Shown: positions 19,501 to 26,908 of the stretch, piece after piece
Position numbering within the stretch: position 1 is the stretch's first letter
How the letters are laid out: each line of letters starts with the position of its first letter
Source: Thalassorhabdomicrobium marinisediminis
GTDB taxonomy: Bacteria; Pseudomonadota; Alphaproteobacteria; Rhodobacterales; Rhodobacteraceae
DNA: 64,000 nt
Direction: 5' to 3'
Assembly: GCF_003072065.1 (NCBI RefSeq)
Contig: NZ_QCYG01000009.1
Span: 62,001 to 126,000, forward strand
Notes under the pieces: model-generated
The model's database searches: none
What the model was told of the DNA's origin: nothing
What the model saw: the letters and a program-made list of their open reading frames with translations, nothing else
Position numbers and translations under genes: made by a program

Positions 19501-20105
19501 TTCCGCTCAAGCGCTGCTTGCTCACGGCCTCGCTCCCAGGGTTTGCCTGCAGCGGTCTCATAAGCGTCCTTGAACGCAGCCAGCTGGCCGCGATCATCGA
19601 GGTCTCGTTCAAACTGCGCTATATGTGGCAGCTTTCCATAGTATCCGCAGGCTTCGTCGAAGACCTTCTGGAACACTGAGAGAAGCGCGTCGACGTCGGC
19701 TTTGGAAATGACGTCGGCCTTCTGGTCGATATTGAACAGGATCGATCTCGATGGCACGGAAACAGCCTTGCGCAGAGATCCTTGAAGCATGGGCTGATCG
19801 GCCAGCTTCTCTTCGAAGATGTCGAATGCCCGGACCCCATCCACTTCCCGGTTTTCCATGAGAAGGGCGAGCATCTTCAAGAGGTGCGACTTACCCGATC
19901 CGAAGAAGCCCGAGATCCAGACCCCATTGGCGGTGTCGTAGTTGTTATAGGCGTCGAGGAAGGTCTCAAGACGTTTTCCGATTTCATCGGTGATAACATA
20001 CTCGTCGAGTTCGACGCGCAGGCTCGCCTCGTCGTCCGCTTTGATCACACCATCAATCGGGCGGTCGACAGGCTTTGCAAAAATGCTTCTCAGAGCGGTG
20101 GTCAT
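16584..20105 (-). CDS. brxC: BrxC, large BREX P-loop ATPase
   Basis: 1173 residues, typical for BrxC/PglY. The Walker A GFFGSGKSH lies at 66-74, and a later FFVDEVGQYIAENVKLM gives the acidic Walker B region. Long helical and coiled-coil stretches follow, with a proline-rich linker near residue 1130 (QPQPNPGMNEPPAAAP). BrxC is an AAA-like ATPase required for BREX immunity and methylation. It starts five bases after the brxB stop and abuts pglX by one base. Confidence 0.96.
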   Translation of the reverse strand: MTTALRSIFAKPVDRPIDGVIKADDEASLRVELDEYVITDEIGKRLETFLDAYNNYDTANGVWISGFFGSGKSHLLKMLALLMENREVDGVRAFDIFEEKLADQPMLQGSLRKAVSVPSRSILFNIDQKADVISKADVDALLSVFQKVFDEACGYYGKLPHIAQFERDLDDRGQLAAFKDAYETAAGKPWERGREQAALERKNIATAFAVVTGGDPADAADILGQYRADTRVSIEDFAIKVKAWIDKQGPKFRLNFFVDEVGQYIAENVKLMTNLQTIAESLNTKCKGQAWVIVTSQQDMEAIIGDGKAFQSQDFSKIMARFGVKMPLNSADVAEVIQRRLLSKTDEGQVRLGNLHDREENNLKTLFDFTDGSIKLKNFDGRAHFVSSYPFPPYQYMLFQMAITSLSQHNAFEGKHSSVGERSMLGVFQEVAKKMADQPVGDLATFDLMFEGIRTALKSAVQQSIQIAEKEIQDIDPFAIRVLKALFLVKYVKEFKPTVRNISVLLLSEFDTDQIKQRRKIEEALSFLERNTLIQRNGEVYEFLTNEEKDVEAEIKALDVDPSELSKEMETLAFDTILRHRKIKHLTTGNEYSFSRKLDDHLLGREHELSINLISPFNDDVASPEAVRMRNVSREELAVVLQADVRFIRDLTLFKQTDKFIRQARAGSEQPGRDRIVAEKGDQNSRRYKDLELRLRKLMAEARMFVRGDELDIGGEEPQERIVKGFQGLVDKVYVNLPMLRGVTYSEADILKAATPESGLFGDNGEGLTEAEQDVLNYVQSQARIGVKVSVKYLTERFGGKPYGWPVTAVLCLAASLSGKGKLEARSDSMVLERAELAKALNNSHALANVLLTPQTEFTSAQIRKAKELYKELFDLPADGTDARTIGAEWLESTRTLSEELGKLLAQKAQYPFVVALEPLAAKISAMVGKPATWYITEPAAQEDDLLDAKEDVLDKVRSFMGGAQREIYDDARDFLRDQEANISYVDAVAGEALARTLADPACYRGTAIQSLKTELYGLKDRVELTVLEERKAVITAIDECSAKVAQTPEFQALSADEQAHIKRNIDSHKAGLDSVKMIPILRDRANGAKLDLLPRILAEVERLSRPATQPQPNPGMNEPPAAAPQPTYVNASEIKVGFAKPYLTEETDVEQYVDAMKKTLLEQIRAGKKVIV

Positions 20106-20109
20106 CGGA

Positions 20110-20712
20110 TCAGACCTCGTAGTTCAAAATGTTGAATGCACGGTAATACTTGTCGTCATGCAGCAGCCCGAAGAGATCAAGGGACCCTCCGGTTGCCGTG
20201 GAGTGCGTATAGCTGCCCGGGAAGAACAGGACGGTCGGCCTGTCCTTGGCCGTACTCTGGAGATTGTTGAGCACATTGTGCGAGCGGATATACGGATAGA
20301 CCTCGCCCACACCGGAGAGAAAGATCACGTCATGCGGCTGAGCGGCGATGGCCGCACCAATCTTTGGGATCAGGTGCTCGTGGACATCAAGAACGCCCTG
20401 CAAGAGCTCGCGCAGCTCTGACTTCTCCATGTCAGGCTCTGCGGCAAGGATGTCTTCGAGGATGCCACGTTCCTCGAGAAGCCCAAGGGAGATATCGTAG
20501 AGGCTCAGGTCGAGCGCTGTCACGCCCGCATGCGCGATCCGCTCGATCAGGTCGCGTCGGTCCTCGATCATGGTGACGCCTTCTTCCGCCGGGAACGGGC
20601 AGATGAAAAATGGCACTTCGTTGCCGAGGCCTTGCTTGGTCAGGAACCGTTCGCTGGTGATGACCCGGTAGAGGTGCTCGGCGCGTTCCTTGCGTGACAA
20701 CTGCGGGATCAT
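20110..20712 (-). CDS. brxB: BrxB, DUF1788 BREX protein
   Basis: 200 residues, matching DUF1788 in length and layout. Recognisable pieces are the LYRVITSERFLTKQGLGNEVPFFI start and VLFFPGSYTHSTATGGSLDLFGLL before a C-terminal YYRAFNILNYEV. BrxB is a core type I BREX protein with no established enzymatic activity. Its ATG overlaps the end of brxA by four bases and it is followed by brxC five bases on, so the three are co-translated. Confidence 0.93.
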   Translation of the reverse strand: MIPQLSRKERAEHLYRVITSERFLTKQGLGNEVPFFICPFPAEEGVTMIEDRRDLIERIAHAGVTALDLSLYDISLGLLEERGILEDILAAEPDMEKSELRELLQGVLDVHEHLIPKIGAAIAAQPHDVIFLSGVGEVYPYIRSHNVLNNLQSTAKDRPTVLFFPGSYTHSTATGGSLDLFGLLHDDKYYRAFNILNYEV

Positions 20713-21353
20713 GATGAGCCTCCCTCGATCGAAACGCTAGGGAACACCGCAAGATCGGTGGGGTCGGTCGCCTCGATTATCTGCCGCAACTGCGCCGAGA
20801 GATACGTCGACTGGATCCGGTTATCGCCAGAGATAACGCCAGCTTCCCGCATCATGCGGAATAGGATCTGCCGAAGCTTGTTGCGGGTGCTGTCGCTGAT
20901 CGAGGCCAGCCCCTCATTCCAATCGGCTTTGGCATCAAAGAATATGTCGAAGCTCTCGAGCGGCAGGTCCAGCTGATAGGCGAGATACCGATCACAAATG
21001 ACCTCAACAGCGAACTCACGCACGAACCTGTAAGCCCGACATGTGGCGATCCACAGTAGGTGCTGTTGTTCTTGTCGACCGGGCTCACTGACGAAAAACC
21101 GGATTTCGTCTTCGGTCAGCGTCATCAGGCGGTTGACGATTTCGCGGAGGGTGCGCCGGTTTGAAGCCGCCTTCGGCAAAGACGTCGCCCCCTCTTCGAG
21201 CGCGCGTGAAAGCGTTACTTTCCAATCTTCACCAGCTACGTGCAGTTCGGCGACGATCACGCTCTCGTTCAGAAACAGCCCCCCAGAGGTGAAGGACATT
21301 TTGTAGGGCTGGTGGTTTGCTCCGAAGTCTGCTTTCCGTGCTGCCATGGTCAT
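20709..21353 (-). CDS. brxA: BrxA, DUF1819 BREX protein
   Basis: 214 residues in the DUF1819 family: FTSGGLFLNESVIVAELH at the start, a helical middle with LTEDEIRFFV, and TRNKLRQILFRMMREAGVI towards the C-terminus. BrxA is a small helical DNA-binding protein encoded first among the core genes of type I BREX. Its start overlaps the stop of the WYL regulator by four bases. An alternative start two codons in (MAARKADF) is equally possible. Confidence 0.93.
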   Translation of the reverse strand: MTMAARKADFGANHQPYKMSFTSGGLFLNESVIVAELHVAGEDWKVTLSRALEEGATSLPKAASNRRTLREIVNRLMTLTEDEIRFFVSEPGRQEQQHLLWIATCRAYRFVREFAVEVICDRYLAYQLDLPLESFDIFFDAKADWNEGLASISDSTRNKLRQILFRMMREAGVISGDNRIQSTYLSAQLRQIIEATDPTDLAVFPSVSIEGGSS

Positions 21354-22204
21354 CCAACGACCTCGTCTCGATTCAACAGCACGATCTGCTGGTCCTGCGG
21401 TTTTCGAGCGGCGGGGTCGGTATCAAGCCCCAGCCTCTTGAGCGCGTAGAACAACAGCGCGCGGCGGACTACGATCTGCGCGTGGCCCGCCTCCATGCCA
21501 TAATCCATCTCTATCGCGCGGCGTTGGTTGTCGGAGAGGTCCGGATGCGGCCCAATCTCGAGCAAGACGTCTGTGTGCCAAGCGCCATCAGAGCTAGGGT
21601 CCGATGTAACAGGCCCTTGGTCCCCGACCTCCACGATGCGAGAGAGCAGGAAATCCTTGAAAACCTGGTCATTCTGGCAAAACGCGCGGGCATGCCAACG
21701 GAAGCCGTCAAAGGCAAGAGCATGGGGCTCGATCCAGCGCGCGCTTGGCTCAGGGCGCGACATCGACTGATAGGTCACCTGCAAGGCGGCCGGCAAACGG
21801 ATCGCCGCGAGAACATCGCGCAGCGTTTCAGGTGCCACGCCTCGGGCAGGTGTCGGCGTTGCTCCAAAGCCCGGAAAGACGCTGATCCAGCTTTGCTCCG
21901 CGCTCACCAACCCCTGATCGACGGCCCGCAGCTGCGCGAAGTACTCCTCCGCATCGGGCTTGAGATATTTGGGCTTGAATTGTTTGCCGCGCAGGTAGGT
22001 GCGCAGGCTCTTGTCATAGACGAGGTTCCGCTTGGCCTGATCGGTATAGGCGTTCAGGTCCAGCGATGCCTGCTGTGTTGAAACCCCGAACGCGTCCATC
22101 AAATCCCCTCGGTTTATCCGCCCCTGCCAGAACAGGCGAAACTCGATGAACTCATATCGACGTTCGACACCCCAGTTCAGCTGCTTGCCCTTCTTGCGAG
22201 TCAC
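21350..22204 (-). CDS. brxR: BrxR-type WYL-domain transcriptional regulator
   Basis: 284 residues from GTG 22204, with GAGGG eight bases upstream. An N-terminal winged helix-turn-helix (RRYEFIEFRLFWQGRINRGD, then MDAFGVSTQQASLDL, about 15-50) precedes a WYL-type sensor domain (residues ~130-215, including WIEPHALAFDGFRWHARAFC) and a C-terminal WCX-like part. BrxR proteins sit upstream of BREX operons and repress them from a nearby operator. Here brxR is the first gene of the operon and overlaps brxA, so it would control its own expression together with the core genes. Confidence 0.93.
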   Translation of the reverse strand: MTRKKGKQLNWGVERRYEFIEFRLFWQGRINRGDLMDAFGVSTQQASLDLNAYTDQAKRNLVYDKSLRTYLRGKQFKPKYLKPDAEEYFAQLRAVDQGLVSAEQSWISVFPGFGATPTPARGVAPETLRDVLAAIRLPAALQVTYQSMSRPEPSARWIEPHALAFDGFRWHARAFCQNDQVFKDFLLSRIVEVGDQGPVTSDPSSDGAWHTDVLLEIGPHPDLSDNQRRAIEMDYGMEAGHAQIVVRRALLFYALKRLGLDTDPAARKPQDQQIVLLNRDEVVG

Positions 22205-22405
22205 TTAGTGCCCTCATATATATGTCGCAAAATTACACGCGTCCAGTTTTTAGATTGACTCACAAATCAGACCATATGACTCTTGAAATGTCAGGAAGTC
22301 GATTCGTGACAAGCCCGTCGCGTTATTAGACGTATCACAAACTTGGGGGCTCGCCCCAGCATTACCCTCCCGCACCGCTCACTGGAAGGGAAAAGGAGCT
22401 TTTGC
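22205..22405. promoter_or_regulatory. Divergent promoter region of the BREX operon and the 22406 gene
   Basis: This 201-bp AT-rich gap separates brxR (minus) from a secreted-protein gene (plus). Two TGACTC hexamers at 22256-22261 and 22277-22282 are spaced 21 bp, about two helical turns, a plausible regulator-contact spacing. On the minus strand CTGGAC followed 18 bases later by TATATA (near 22217-22246) could be a -35/-10 pair for brxR. AAGGAG at 22393-22398 is the Shine-Dalgarno of the plus gene. BrxR is expected to bind here, but I cannot name the exact operator. Confidence 0.45.
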
Positions 22406-23704
22406 ATGACGAAAATTCGTACGCTCACCGCATCCCTGTTGATCAGCACCTGCCTGACGGCAGGCGCCGTCGCACAAGAAAGCTCTCCGCTGGACGCAGA
22501 AATTGCAGCGATCGACAGCCAGATTTCCGAAGTCGATGCGACGATCTCCCGCTATGATGGGGGATTGATCCGTATGCTGGCCGAGAGCCGCCGCGAGGCT
22601 CTGCTTCTCTTGCGCACGGTCGTGGAGGCACGACAGGCGGCGGAAGCCGCTGGCGCGATGATCGAGGTCACCGTACCGGCGGTAGAGCCAGATCCAGAGC
22701 GCGCCGAGCAGCTTCTAGGAGAAATGGCCGCACAACAGAATCGTGTCGAGACCGCGGAGCGAGAAGCGGCCTCGGCAGGGGGATTGATTCAGGCGGTGGC
22801 CCTCAGCCGTGTGGAAACGGAAAAGCTCACGCTCGCTCAACTGCAAATGGCCTATCTGCAGGCCCGTTACGGCATCGCCTTCCCGGTGACACCGACCGGT
22901 ACGAATTCAGCGCCGCCCATAACCGACCCAACTGCGCCCGCTGCCTTGATCCAAGGCGACGAGGTCGCTGAGACCGCACTACCTTGGGCCGACCCGGACC
23001 ACCCGGACATCGACTACAGCCTCACGCCTTTCGAGCAGGCGCATAATGAAGGGGACCGGATCGCAGGCTGGTGGGTGATCAATGAAGAGCGTGCAGCAAT
23101 CGACGACAGCCCGTCGGTGGTGGCCGTCAATTACTCTGCCTATGACGCGCGCAGCTTTGGGGGTCCTACAGCCCTACTCGCGCAATGCCGTGAGGGCGTG
23201 ACGTCGGTGGTGTTTATCCAAGACGATTTCTTGATGAGTGCCATCCGACGGGATTCGTTCGACATCACCTACCGGATCGACAGCAATCCTGCGCAATCTA
23301 CGCGCTGGAACGAGTTGACCAATAACAAGGGGGCCGGGCTCTTCGGCTCTGGCTCGGAGGGGTTCCTGCGCGGCCTTTACGATGCTGAAGCCTTCTTCAT
23401 CCGTCTCACGGACGGCAATGGCCGACGGTACGATGCAGAATTTGATCTCGCTGGAATCGAGGATGCGATTGAAGCCGTAGCAGGCGCCTGCGGGTGGTCG
23501 ACGCTCGATCTCTCGCCCGACGACTACCGCGCGATCCAGACTCTCCTGAACGCCGGCGGGTTTGAAGCGGGCACCCCGGACGGGGTCTGGGGTAACGGCT
23601 CGCGGAATGCGATGCGCGCATTCCAGGAGCAAAGGGGCTTGCCAGCCTCTGGCGCGCCAGATCGCGCAACCCTCGAGGCATTGGGCGTCCAGCCCGGCGA
23701 ATAG
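22406..23704 (+). CDS. Secreted coiled-coil protein with C-terminal peptidoglycan-binding domain
   Basis: 432 residues from ATG 22406, chosen because AAGGAG precedes it and a signal peptide follows at once (MTKIRTLTASLLISTCLTAG, cleavage after AVA). Residues about 25-140 are helical and charged (coiled-coil likely). The middle is uncharacterised. The last ~60 residues (YRAIQTLLNAGGFEAGTPDGVWGN... AMRAFQEQRGLPASG) form a PG_binding_1 repeat. It should be periplasmic and bind cell wall. It stands at the start of the conjugation-side gene group, divergent from BREX. A role in cell-wall remodelling for transfer is possible but unproven. Confidence 0.85.
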   Translation: MTKIRTLTASLLISTCLTAGAVAQESSPLDAEIAAIDSQISEVDATISRYDGGLIRMLAESRREALLLLRTVVEARQAAEAAGAMIEVTVPAVEPDPERAEQLLGEMAAQQNRVETAEREAASAGGLIQAVALSRVETEKLTLAQLQMAYLQARYGIAFPVTPTGTNSAPPITDPTAPAALIQGDEVAETALPWADPDHPDIDYSLTPFEQAHNEGDRIAGWWVINEERAAIDDSPSVVAVNYSAYDARSFGGPTALLAQCREGVTSVVFIQDDFLMSAIRRDSFDITYRIDSNPAQSTRWNELTNNKGAGLFGSGSEGFLRGLYDAEAFFIRLTDGNGRRYDAEFDLAGIEDAIEAVAGACGWSTLDLSPDDYRAIQTLLNAGGFEAGTPDGVWGNGSRNAMRAFQEQRGLPASGAPDRATLEALGVQPGE

Positions 23705-23845
23705 CAACCTTGCCCACACAGCCCTGGCTCAAAATCCTCCCTGTCTTGTTGCAGTGGCCAACCGGCGGCTTCACAGGGCTTTAGTGTTCACTGCAGGATG
23801 ATCCGTTTATGTCTGGTCACCTCTGCAAAAAGATTGGTCCGCCCT

Positions 23846-24325
23846 ATGCGCTTTCTGCTCGCCCTCCTTCTGTTCTCGTTTGTTGCCGCCTCGCAGGCCC
23901 ATGCCGATCGCTTGACCGGCGTTGCCAGCGTGATCGACGGCGATACACTGGAAATTCGTGGACAGCGCATCCGGTTGCATGGGATCGATGCCCCGGAAAG
24001 CCGACAAGTTTGCGCCACGGCCGAGGGTCAGCGCTGGCGCTGCGGACAACAAGCGGCACTGTCCCTCGCCGACAGGATCGGCCGCCGGAAGGTCAGCTGC
24101 ACCGTGCGCGATATCGACCGCTATGGCCGCTTCATTGCGGTCTGTCATCAAGACGGTACCGATCTGAACGCTTGGCTTGTGCGTGAAGGGTGGGCCGTGG
24201 CTTATCGCCGATACAGCCGCGACTACATCCGCGATGAGACCGAAGCCAGATCCGCACGGCGCAATATCTGGTCCGGACGCTTTGACATGCCGTGGGACTG
24301 GCGCCGCGCGCAACGTGGCGGATGA
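23846..24325 (+). CDS. Secreted thermonuclease-family (SNase) nuclease
   Basis: 159 residues from ATG 23846, preferred over an upstream ATG at 23798 because a signal peptide (MRFLLALLLFSFVAASQAHA) begins here. The staphylococcal-nuclease fold is clear: VIDGDTLEI (Asp), RLHGIDAPE (catalytic Arg and Glu, metal Asp), DRYGRFIAVC (second Arg), and a tail motif IWSGRFDMPWDWRR. It is a calcium-dependent type nuclease acting outside the cytoplasm. Such genes are frequent cargo on conjugative elements, where they may process DNA near the transfer machinery or recipient surface; that part is inference. Confidence 0.9.
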   Translation: MRFLLALLLFSFVAASQAHADRLTGVASVIDGDTLEIRGQRIRLHGIDAPESRQVCATAEGQRWRCGQQAALSLADRIGRRKVSCTVRDIDRYGRFIAVCHQDGTDLNAWLVREGWAVAYRRYSRDYIRDETEARSARRNIWSGRFDMPWDWRRAQRGG

Positions 24326-24390
24326 TGAAGTGCGAGGCTGTCGGCTCGCGATCTTGCCTACCACCGCAACCGCAATACGCATCACCAATG

Positions 24391-24419
24391 TTGCAATAGT
24401 ATATTTTCGTATGTATGCT
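24391..24419 (+). promoter_or_regulatory. Promoter with embedded conjugation-type palindrome (site A)
   Basis: TTGCAA at 24391-24396 and TATGCT at 24414-24419 are spaced 17 bp, a fair sigma-70-like promoter 27 bases before the gene at 24447. The spacer holds TGCAATA-GTATAT-TTTCGTA (24392-24411), an imperfect palindrome matching TACGATA-N6-TATCGTA at 11 of 14 arm positions. Its centre GTATAT equals the reverse complement of the ATATAC centre in sites B and C. A protein bound here would overlap RNA polymerase contacts. Confidence 0.55.
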
Positions 24420-24446
24420 GGGTGAAGATCGTCAAGGGTCCTTGCC

Positions 24447-25202
24447 ATGCGCTTCGAATTCAAAAACCTCGCTCTGGCGGCCTTTTTAGCTCTCGCCTTG
24501 TCCGGCCCAACAGTTCCCACGCAAGCCCGCGCCCAAACCTATCCGATCGACTGCGCCATCTTGCTGTGTTTGTCCGGTGGCTGGCCGGCTTCTGTGCCAT
24601 GCGCACGCGCGCGGGCCGAGTTCATCCGGCGCATCACACCCTGGCCGGTGGAGCCGCCGCTTCAGATTTGGCGCTGCCCCATGGGTGCGTCTTACGATGG
24701 GCCTGCCAGGTCGCGCCCCACCGACCGGATCTTCGATGCCCTATATGGTGGTTCAGGAACCCCACCAAACTCTTTAGCCCCGCTCTTCGATCAGGCTGCC
24801 GAGGCAGGCGGAATGCTCGGGCTGAAAGGGTCCGACGCTGTCTGGGGGAACCTCGTGCGGGCTGATTACGCTCTCCAGCTCGTAGAAGACCGCGCCGACA
24901 TCGATATCAGCGGGCCGGAATTCAATTTCGTGCGCTCCATTCGCGTCTTTGACGTTCGTTATGCCCGCCAGCACGAATCCGGGCGAGATGGCGACTGCAA
25001 CCGCAGCGCCGTCGTTGTCCTCGGCACCTACGGGATCCAGGGCGATTTTTCTTGGAGGGCGTCGTCACCCGCAGCGCTTCCTGCTGCACATGCCGGTCTC
25101 GAGCGGTGGGGCGAGCACTGCCCGAGCATTTATCACAGATCCGTCTTCGTGGAGTGGCGTGATTATAGCGGGAATTACGGCTTCGAGCAGGTCAATTACT
25201 GA
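24447..25202 (+). CDS. Secreted protein of unknown function, conjugation-associated
   Basis: 251 residues with a signal peptide (MRFEFKNLALAAFLALALSG, cleavage after ARA). The mature part has several cysteines near the start (DCAILLCL, VPCARARAEF, IWRCPMG) and more near the end (GDCNRS, EHCPSI), suggesting disulfides. No family is recognised with certainty. Its promoter carries the same palindrome as the transfer and mobilisation operons, so it probably belongs to the conjugation regulon. Confidence 0.82.
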   Translation: MRFEFKNLALAAFLALALSGPTVPTQARAQTYPIDCAILLCLSGGWPASVPCARARAEFIRRITPWPVEPPLQIWRCPMGASYDGPARSRPTDRIFDALYGGSGTPPNSLAPLFDQAAEAGGMLGLKGSDAVWGNLVRADYALQLVEDRADIDISGPEFNFVRSIRVFDVRYARQHESGRDGDCNRSAVVVLGTYGIQGDFSWRASSPAALPAAHAGLERWGEHCPSIYHRSVFVEWRDYSGNYGFEQVNY

Positions 25203-25277
25203 CTGTTGAGCCGCAGCGATGTCGCGCAGAGTCCTGTACGAAATCAAACCTGGAATGCAGGAAAAACCACACAATCG

Positions 25278-25294
25278 ACGGCCATAAAGGCCGT
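25278..25294. terminator. Bidirectional terminator hairpin
   Basis: ACGGCC-ATAAA-GGCCGT is a perfect 6-bp stem with a 5-base loop, located between the convergent genes ending at 25202 and 25306. It is followed by ATTCTAT on the plus strand and CGATTGTG on the minus strand, so the U-tract is weak. The position fits a shared terminator. Confidence 0.45.
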
Positions 25295-25305
25295 ATTCTA
25301 TCATG

Positions 25306-25530
25306 TCAGCCTTTGCGACAGGGCAGCTGCGTGAGAGACAGGAAGTCGATTTCAGCTTTATCCGCATCGCAGAGATCCGGGAAAATCTTTGAGACGCGCT
25401 GTGGGCCATGCATGTCCCACCGGATTGCCAGAGCACCTGTGTTCCAGCGATATACCCAGCCGACAATGGTTTCTTCATCGGCTGCAATCAAACTGGCGAT
25501 CGCGACGCCTTCGACCTCATTTTCGTTCAC
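25306..25530 (-). CDS. Small hypothetical protein
   Basis: 74 residues from GTG 25530. The sequence looks like real protein (VGWVYRWNTGALAIRW, then acidic DLCDADKAEIDFL) with no signal peptide or membrane segment. There is no strong Shine-Dalgarno, only AGAAAG. No family recognised. It lies convergent with the secreted gene and shares a terminator hairpin with it. It could still be a chance frame. Confidence 0.55.
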   Translation of the reverse strand: MNENEVEGVAIASLIAADEETIVGWVYRWNTGALAIRWDMHGPQRVSKIFPDLCDADKAEIDFLSLTQLPCRKG

Positions 25531-25696
25531 TGTTTACTGACTTTCTGCAATTTGGCGTTGCGGATAGCAGCTCAGATCCAAAACATTTGCTGCAACCGTA
25601 TGCCGGGCCTAGTTAAAATCGGTAACTGTTCGTCCTCGCGGTAACGAATTCACACCGGGAGAAGTCAGCTCCCGTGCTCTCGAAAGATGAAATGGC

Positions 25697-25954
25697 TCAA
25701 ATTCGGTGGTCGGGCTCCGTGGCGGCTTCGACGATCGCCAAAACCTCGAAGGGGTCAAAGCCGATGGCGCGCGCAAGGACGACCAGCTCGACGACGTCGA
25801 CCCGGCGCTGGCCGCTTTCAATGCGCGCCACAAGTGATTGATGGCACTTGAGCCTGTCCGCCAAGTCGTCCTGGCCCAAGCCTGCGCTTTTACGCGCGTC
25901 GACCAACGCCTGGCAGAGTGCCACCTGCCCTTTGCTTCTGATTGTCTTTGCCAC
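25697..25954 (-). CDS. Cro/C1-type (XRE) helix-turn-helix regulator
   Basis: 85 residues from GTG 25954. A classical XRE domain spans about 12-70: ALVDARKSAGLGQDDLADRL then KCHQSLVARIESGQRRVDVVEL. Single-domain proteins of this type repress phage- or plasmid-borne promoters. The start is directly preceded by a perfect inverted repeat that overlaps its ribosome-binding region, which suggests self-repression. As the only DNA-binding regulator among the conjugation genes, it is the natural candidate for control of the three shared palindromes, but this is untested. Confidence 0.9.
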   Translation of the reverse strand: MAKTIRSKGQVALCQALVDARKSAGLGQDDLADRLKCHQSLVARIESGQRRVDVVELVVLARAIGFDPFEVLAIVEAATEPDHRI

Positions 25955-25955
25955 G

Positions 25956-25976
25956 CGTCACATACCTTTTGTGACG
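25956..25976. promoter_or_regulatory. Inverted repeat at the XRE start codon
   Basis: CGTCAC (25956-25961) and GTGACG (25971-25976) are perfect 6-bp arms with a 9-base spacer, two bases upstream of the GTG start at 25954. The spacer contains the AAAGG that serves as Shine-Dalgarno on the minus strand. It could be an autoregulatory operator or an RNA hairpin that hides the ribosome-binding site. Confidence 0.5.
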
Positions 25977-25997
25977 TCGCTAGCGGATGAAATCTGT

Positions 25998-26014
25998 TAT
26001 CTAAAAAGTAGATA
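25998..26014. promoter_or_regulatory. Second inverted repeat upstream of the XRE gene
   Basis: TATCTA-AAAAG-TAGATA is a perfect 6-bp palindrome with a 5-base spacer in the AT-rich 124-bp gap between the XRE gene and the 26079 gene. The surrounding AT-rich sequence on the minus strand is where the promoter of the XRE gene is expected. It resembles but does not match the TACGATA palindrome. Confidence 0.4.
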
Positions 26015-26078
26015 TATGAGGGTGTTATCGGCGTCTGGTTTCCATGGGCTGCAAGTCTGATGCTCCCGAGGTTGCCCA

Positions 26079-26399
26079 TCAATCCCCTACCAATTGCAGA
26101 AATCGACCATAGTCCTCGCTGACTTCGCGCGCTTCTTCGAACGCGCGGGCGCGTTCGCTGTCGAGGCAACGGAAATAGCTCTGGATATCCTGGATGTAAT
26201 TTTCGAAATCGCTGCGGATGATAGCCGCATAGTCCCGCGCGGCCTGCGAATCACTCGGCAGGAAGGGACGGGGTGGAGCGAAGCAGGATTCCGCCAAAAC
26301 CGGCCCAGAAACGCAGATCATAAGAACCATTGTCTGCAATAAGCGCAGACCTTTCAACCTGAGGTTTTGCAAGTCCGTTATCTCCTTGATCGCGGACAT
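26079..26399 (-). CDS. Small secreted protein of unknown function
   Basis: 106 residues. A hydrophobic stretch (LRLLQTMVLMICVSGPVLAES, about 17-38) is a signal peptide; the mature ~70 residues carry two cysteines (SCFAPPRPFLPS and YFRCLDSERA) and a helical acidic tail. The start may be ATG 26399 or a later in-frame codon, since the n-region is long. It is transcribed away from the T4SS operon. Probably an exported transfer accessory, by context only. Confidence 0.7.
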   Translation of the reverse strand: MSAIKEITDLQNLRLKGLRLLQTMVLMICVSGPVLAESCFAPPRPFLPSDSQAARDYAAIIRSDFENYIQDIQSYFRCLDSERARAFEEAREVSEDYGRFLQLVGD

Positions 26400-26458
26400 A
26401 TGCCGTGACTAGTGTCCGTGAACCAAACTACAGCTAAAGCACGATATTACATCTTGCG

Positions 26459-26478
26459 GTTGATAATATACTATCGTA
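26459..26478 (+). promoter_or_regulatory. Conjugation-type palindrome (site B) upstream of the T4SS operon
   Basis: GTTGATA-ATATAC-TATCGTA: the right arm is a perfect match to TACGATA-N6-TATCGTA and the left arm matches in GATA. TTG hexamers at 26454 and 26460 could be -35 elements, so the motif would lie over the promoter of the operon beginning at 26528. It matches the reverse complement of site A at 16 of 21 positions. Confidence 0.5.
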
Positions 26479-26527
26479 ACTCTGGGCTTCAAGTGGGAAT
26501 GCCTAGGGTCGCGCCATTGGAGAAAGC

Positions 26528-26908
26528 GTGAGCCGGGCCATGAACTGGGACATCGAAGCACCAAATGTGGTTACGGAAGCACGTTTCCGCGAACTCGTGG
26601 AAAGCGGCTATAGCGCAGAAATCCTGTGCCAAGAATCGGCACACAAGAAAGGCCCCAGCTATTACGGGGTCTGGATCATGCGTGTGGTCTCCAACGAAGG
26701 CGTGGAGAAGCTGCTGGTCACAGCCCGTACTCGGACGACCTATAACGACATCAAGATCCGCGAGTTCAAGACGATCTCCGGCGTGGTGTCTTTCTTCATT
26801 GGCCTTGGTTTTGCGCACGTCGATCTGCCGCTTGAGGCGGGGACAAGCCGTACGCACAAACTCGCCCCGCCAGACAAAGCCCCATCAGAAAAGGGCACTG
26901 GCAGCTAG
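26528..26908 (+). CDS. Hypothetical protein leading the T4SS operon
   Basis: 126 residues from GTG 26528, with GGAG five bases upstream; ATG 26540 is an in-frame alternative. No signal peptide. The compact N-terminal ~95 residues look globular ([52 protein letters not shown]), followed by a polar tail. No family recognised. The transglycosylase frame begins within its 3' end, so it is the first gene of the transfer operon. Confidence 0.75.
   Translation: MSRAMNWDIEAPNVVTEARFRELVESGYSAEILCQESAHKKGPSYYGVWIMRVVSNEGVEKLLVTARTRTTYNDIKIREFKTISGVVSFFIGLGFAHVDLPLEAGTSRTHKLAPPDKAPSEKGTGS

Noticed and set aside
25065-25487. Minus-strand frame overlapping the secreted gene at 24447
   Set aside because: It overlaps the 3' part of the better-supported plus-strand gene and the terminator hairpin, and competes with the more protein-like frame at 25306-25530.
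25998-26014. Fourth copy of the TACGATA operator upstream of the XRE gene
   Set aside because: Arms are TATCTA/TAGATA with a 5-base spacer; they do not fit the TACGATA-N6-TATCGTA pattern well enough.
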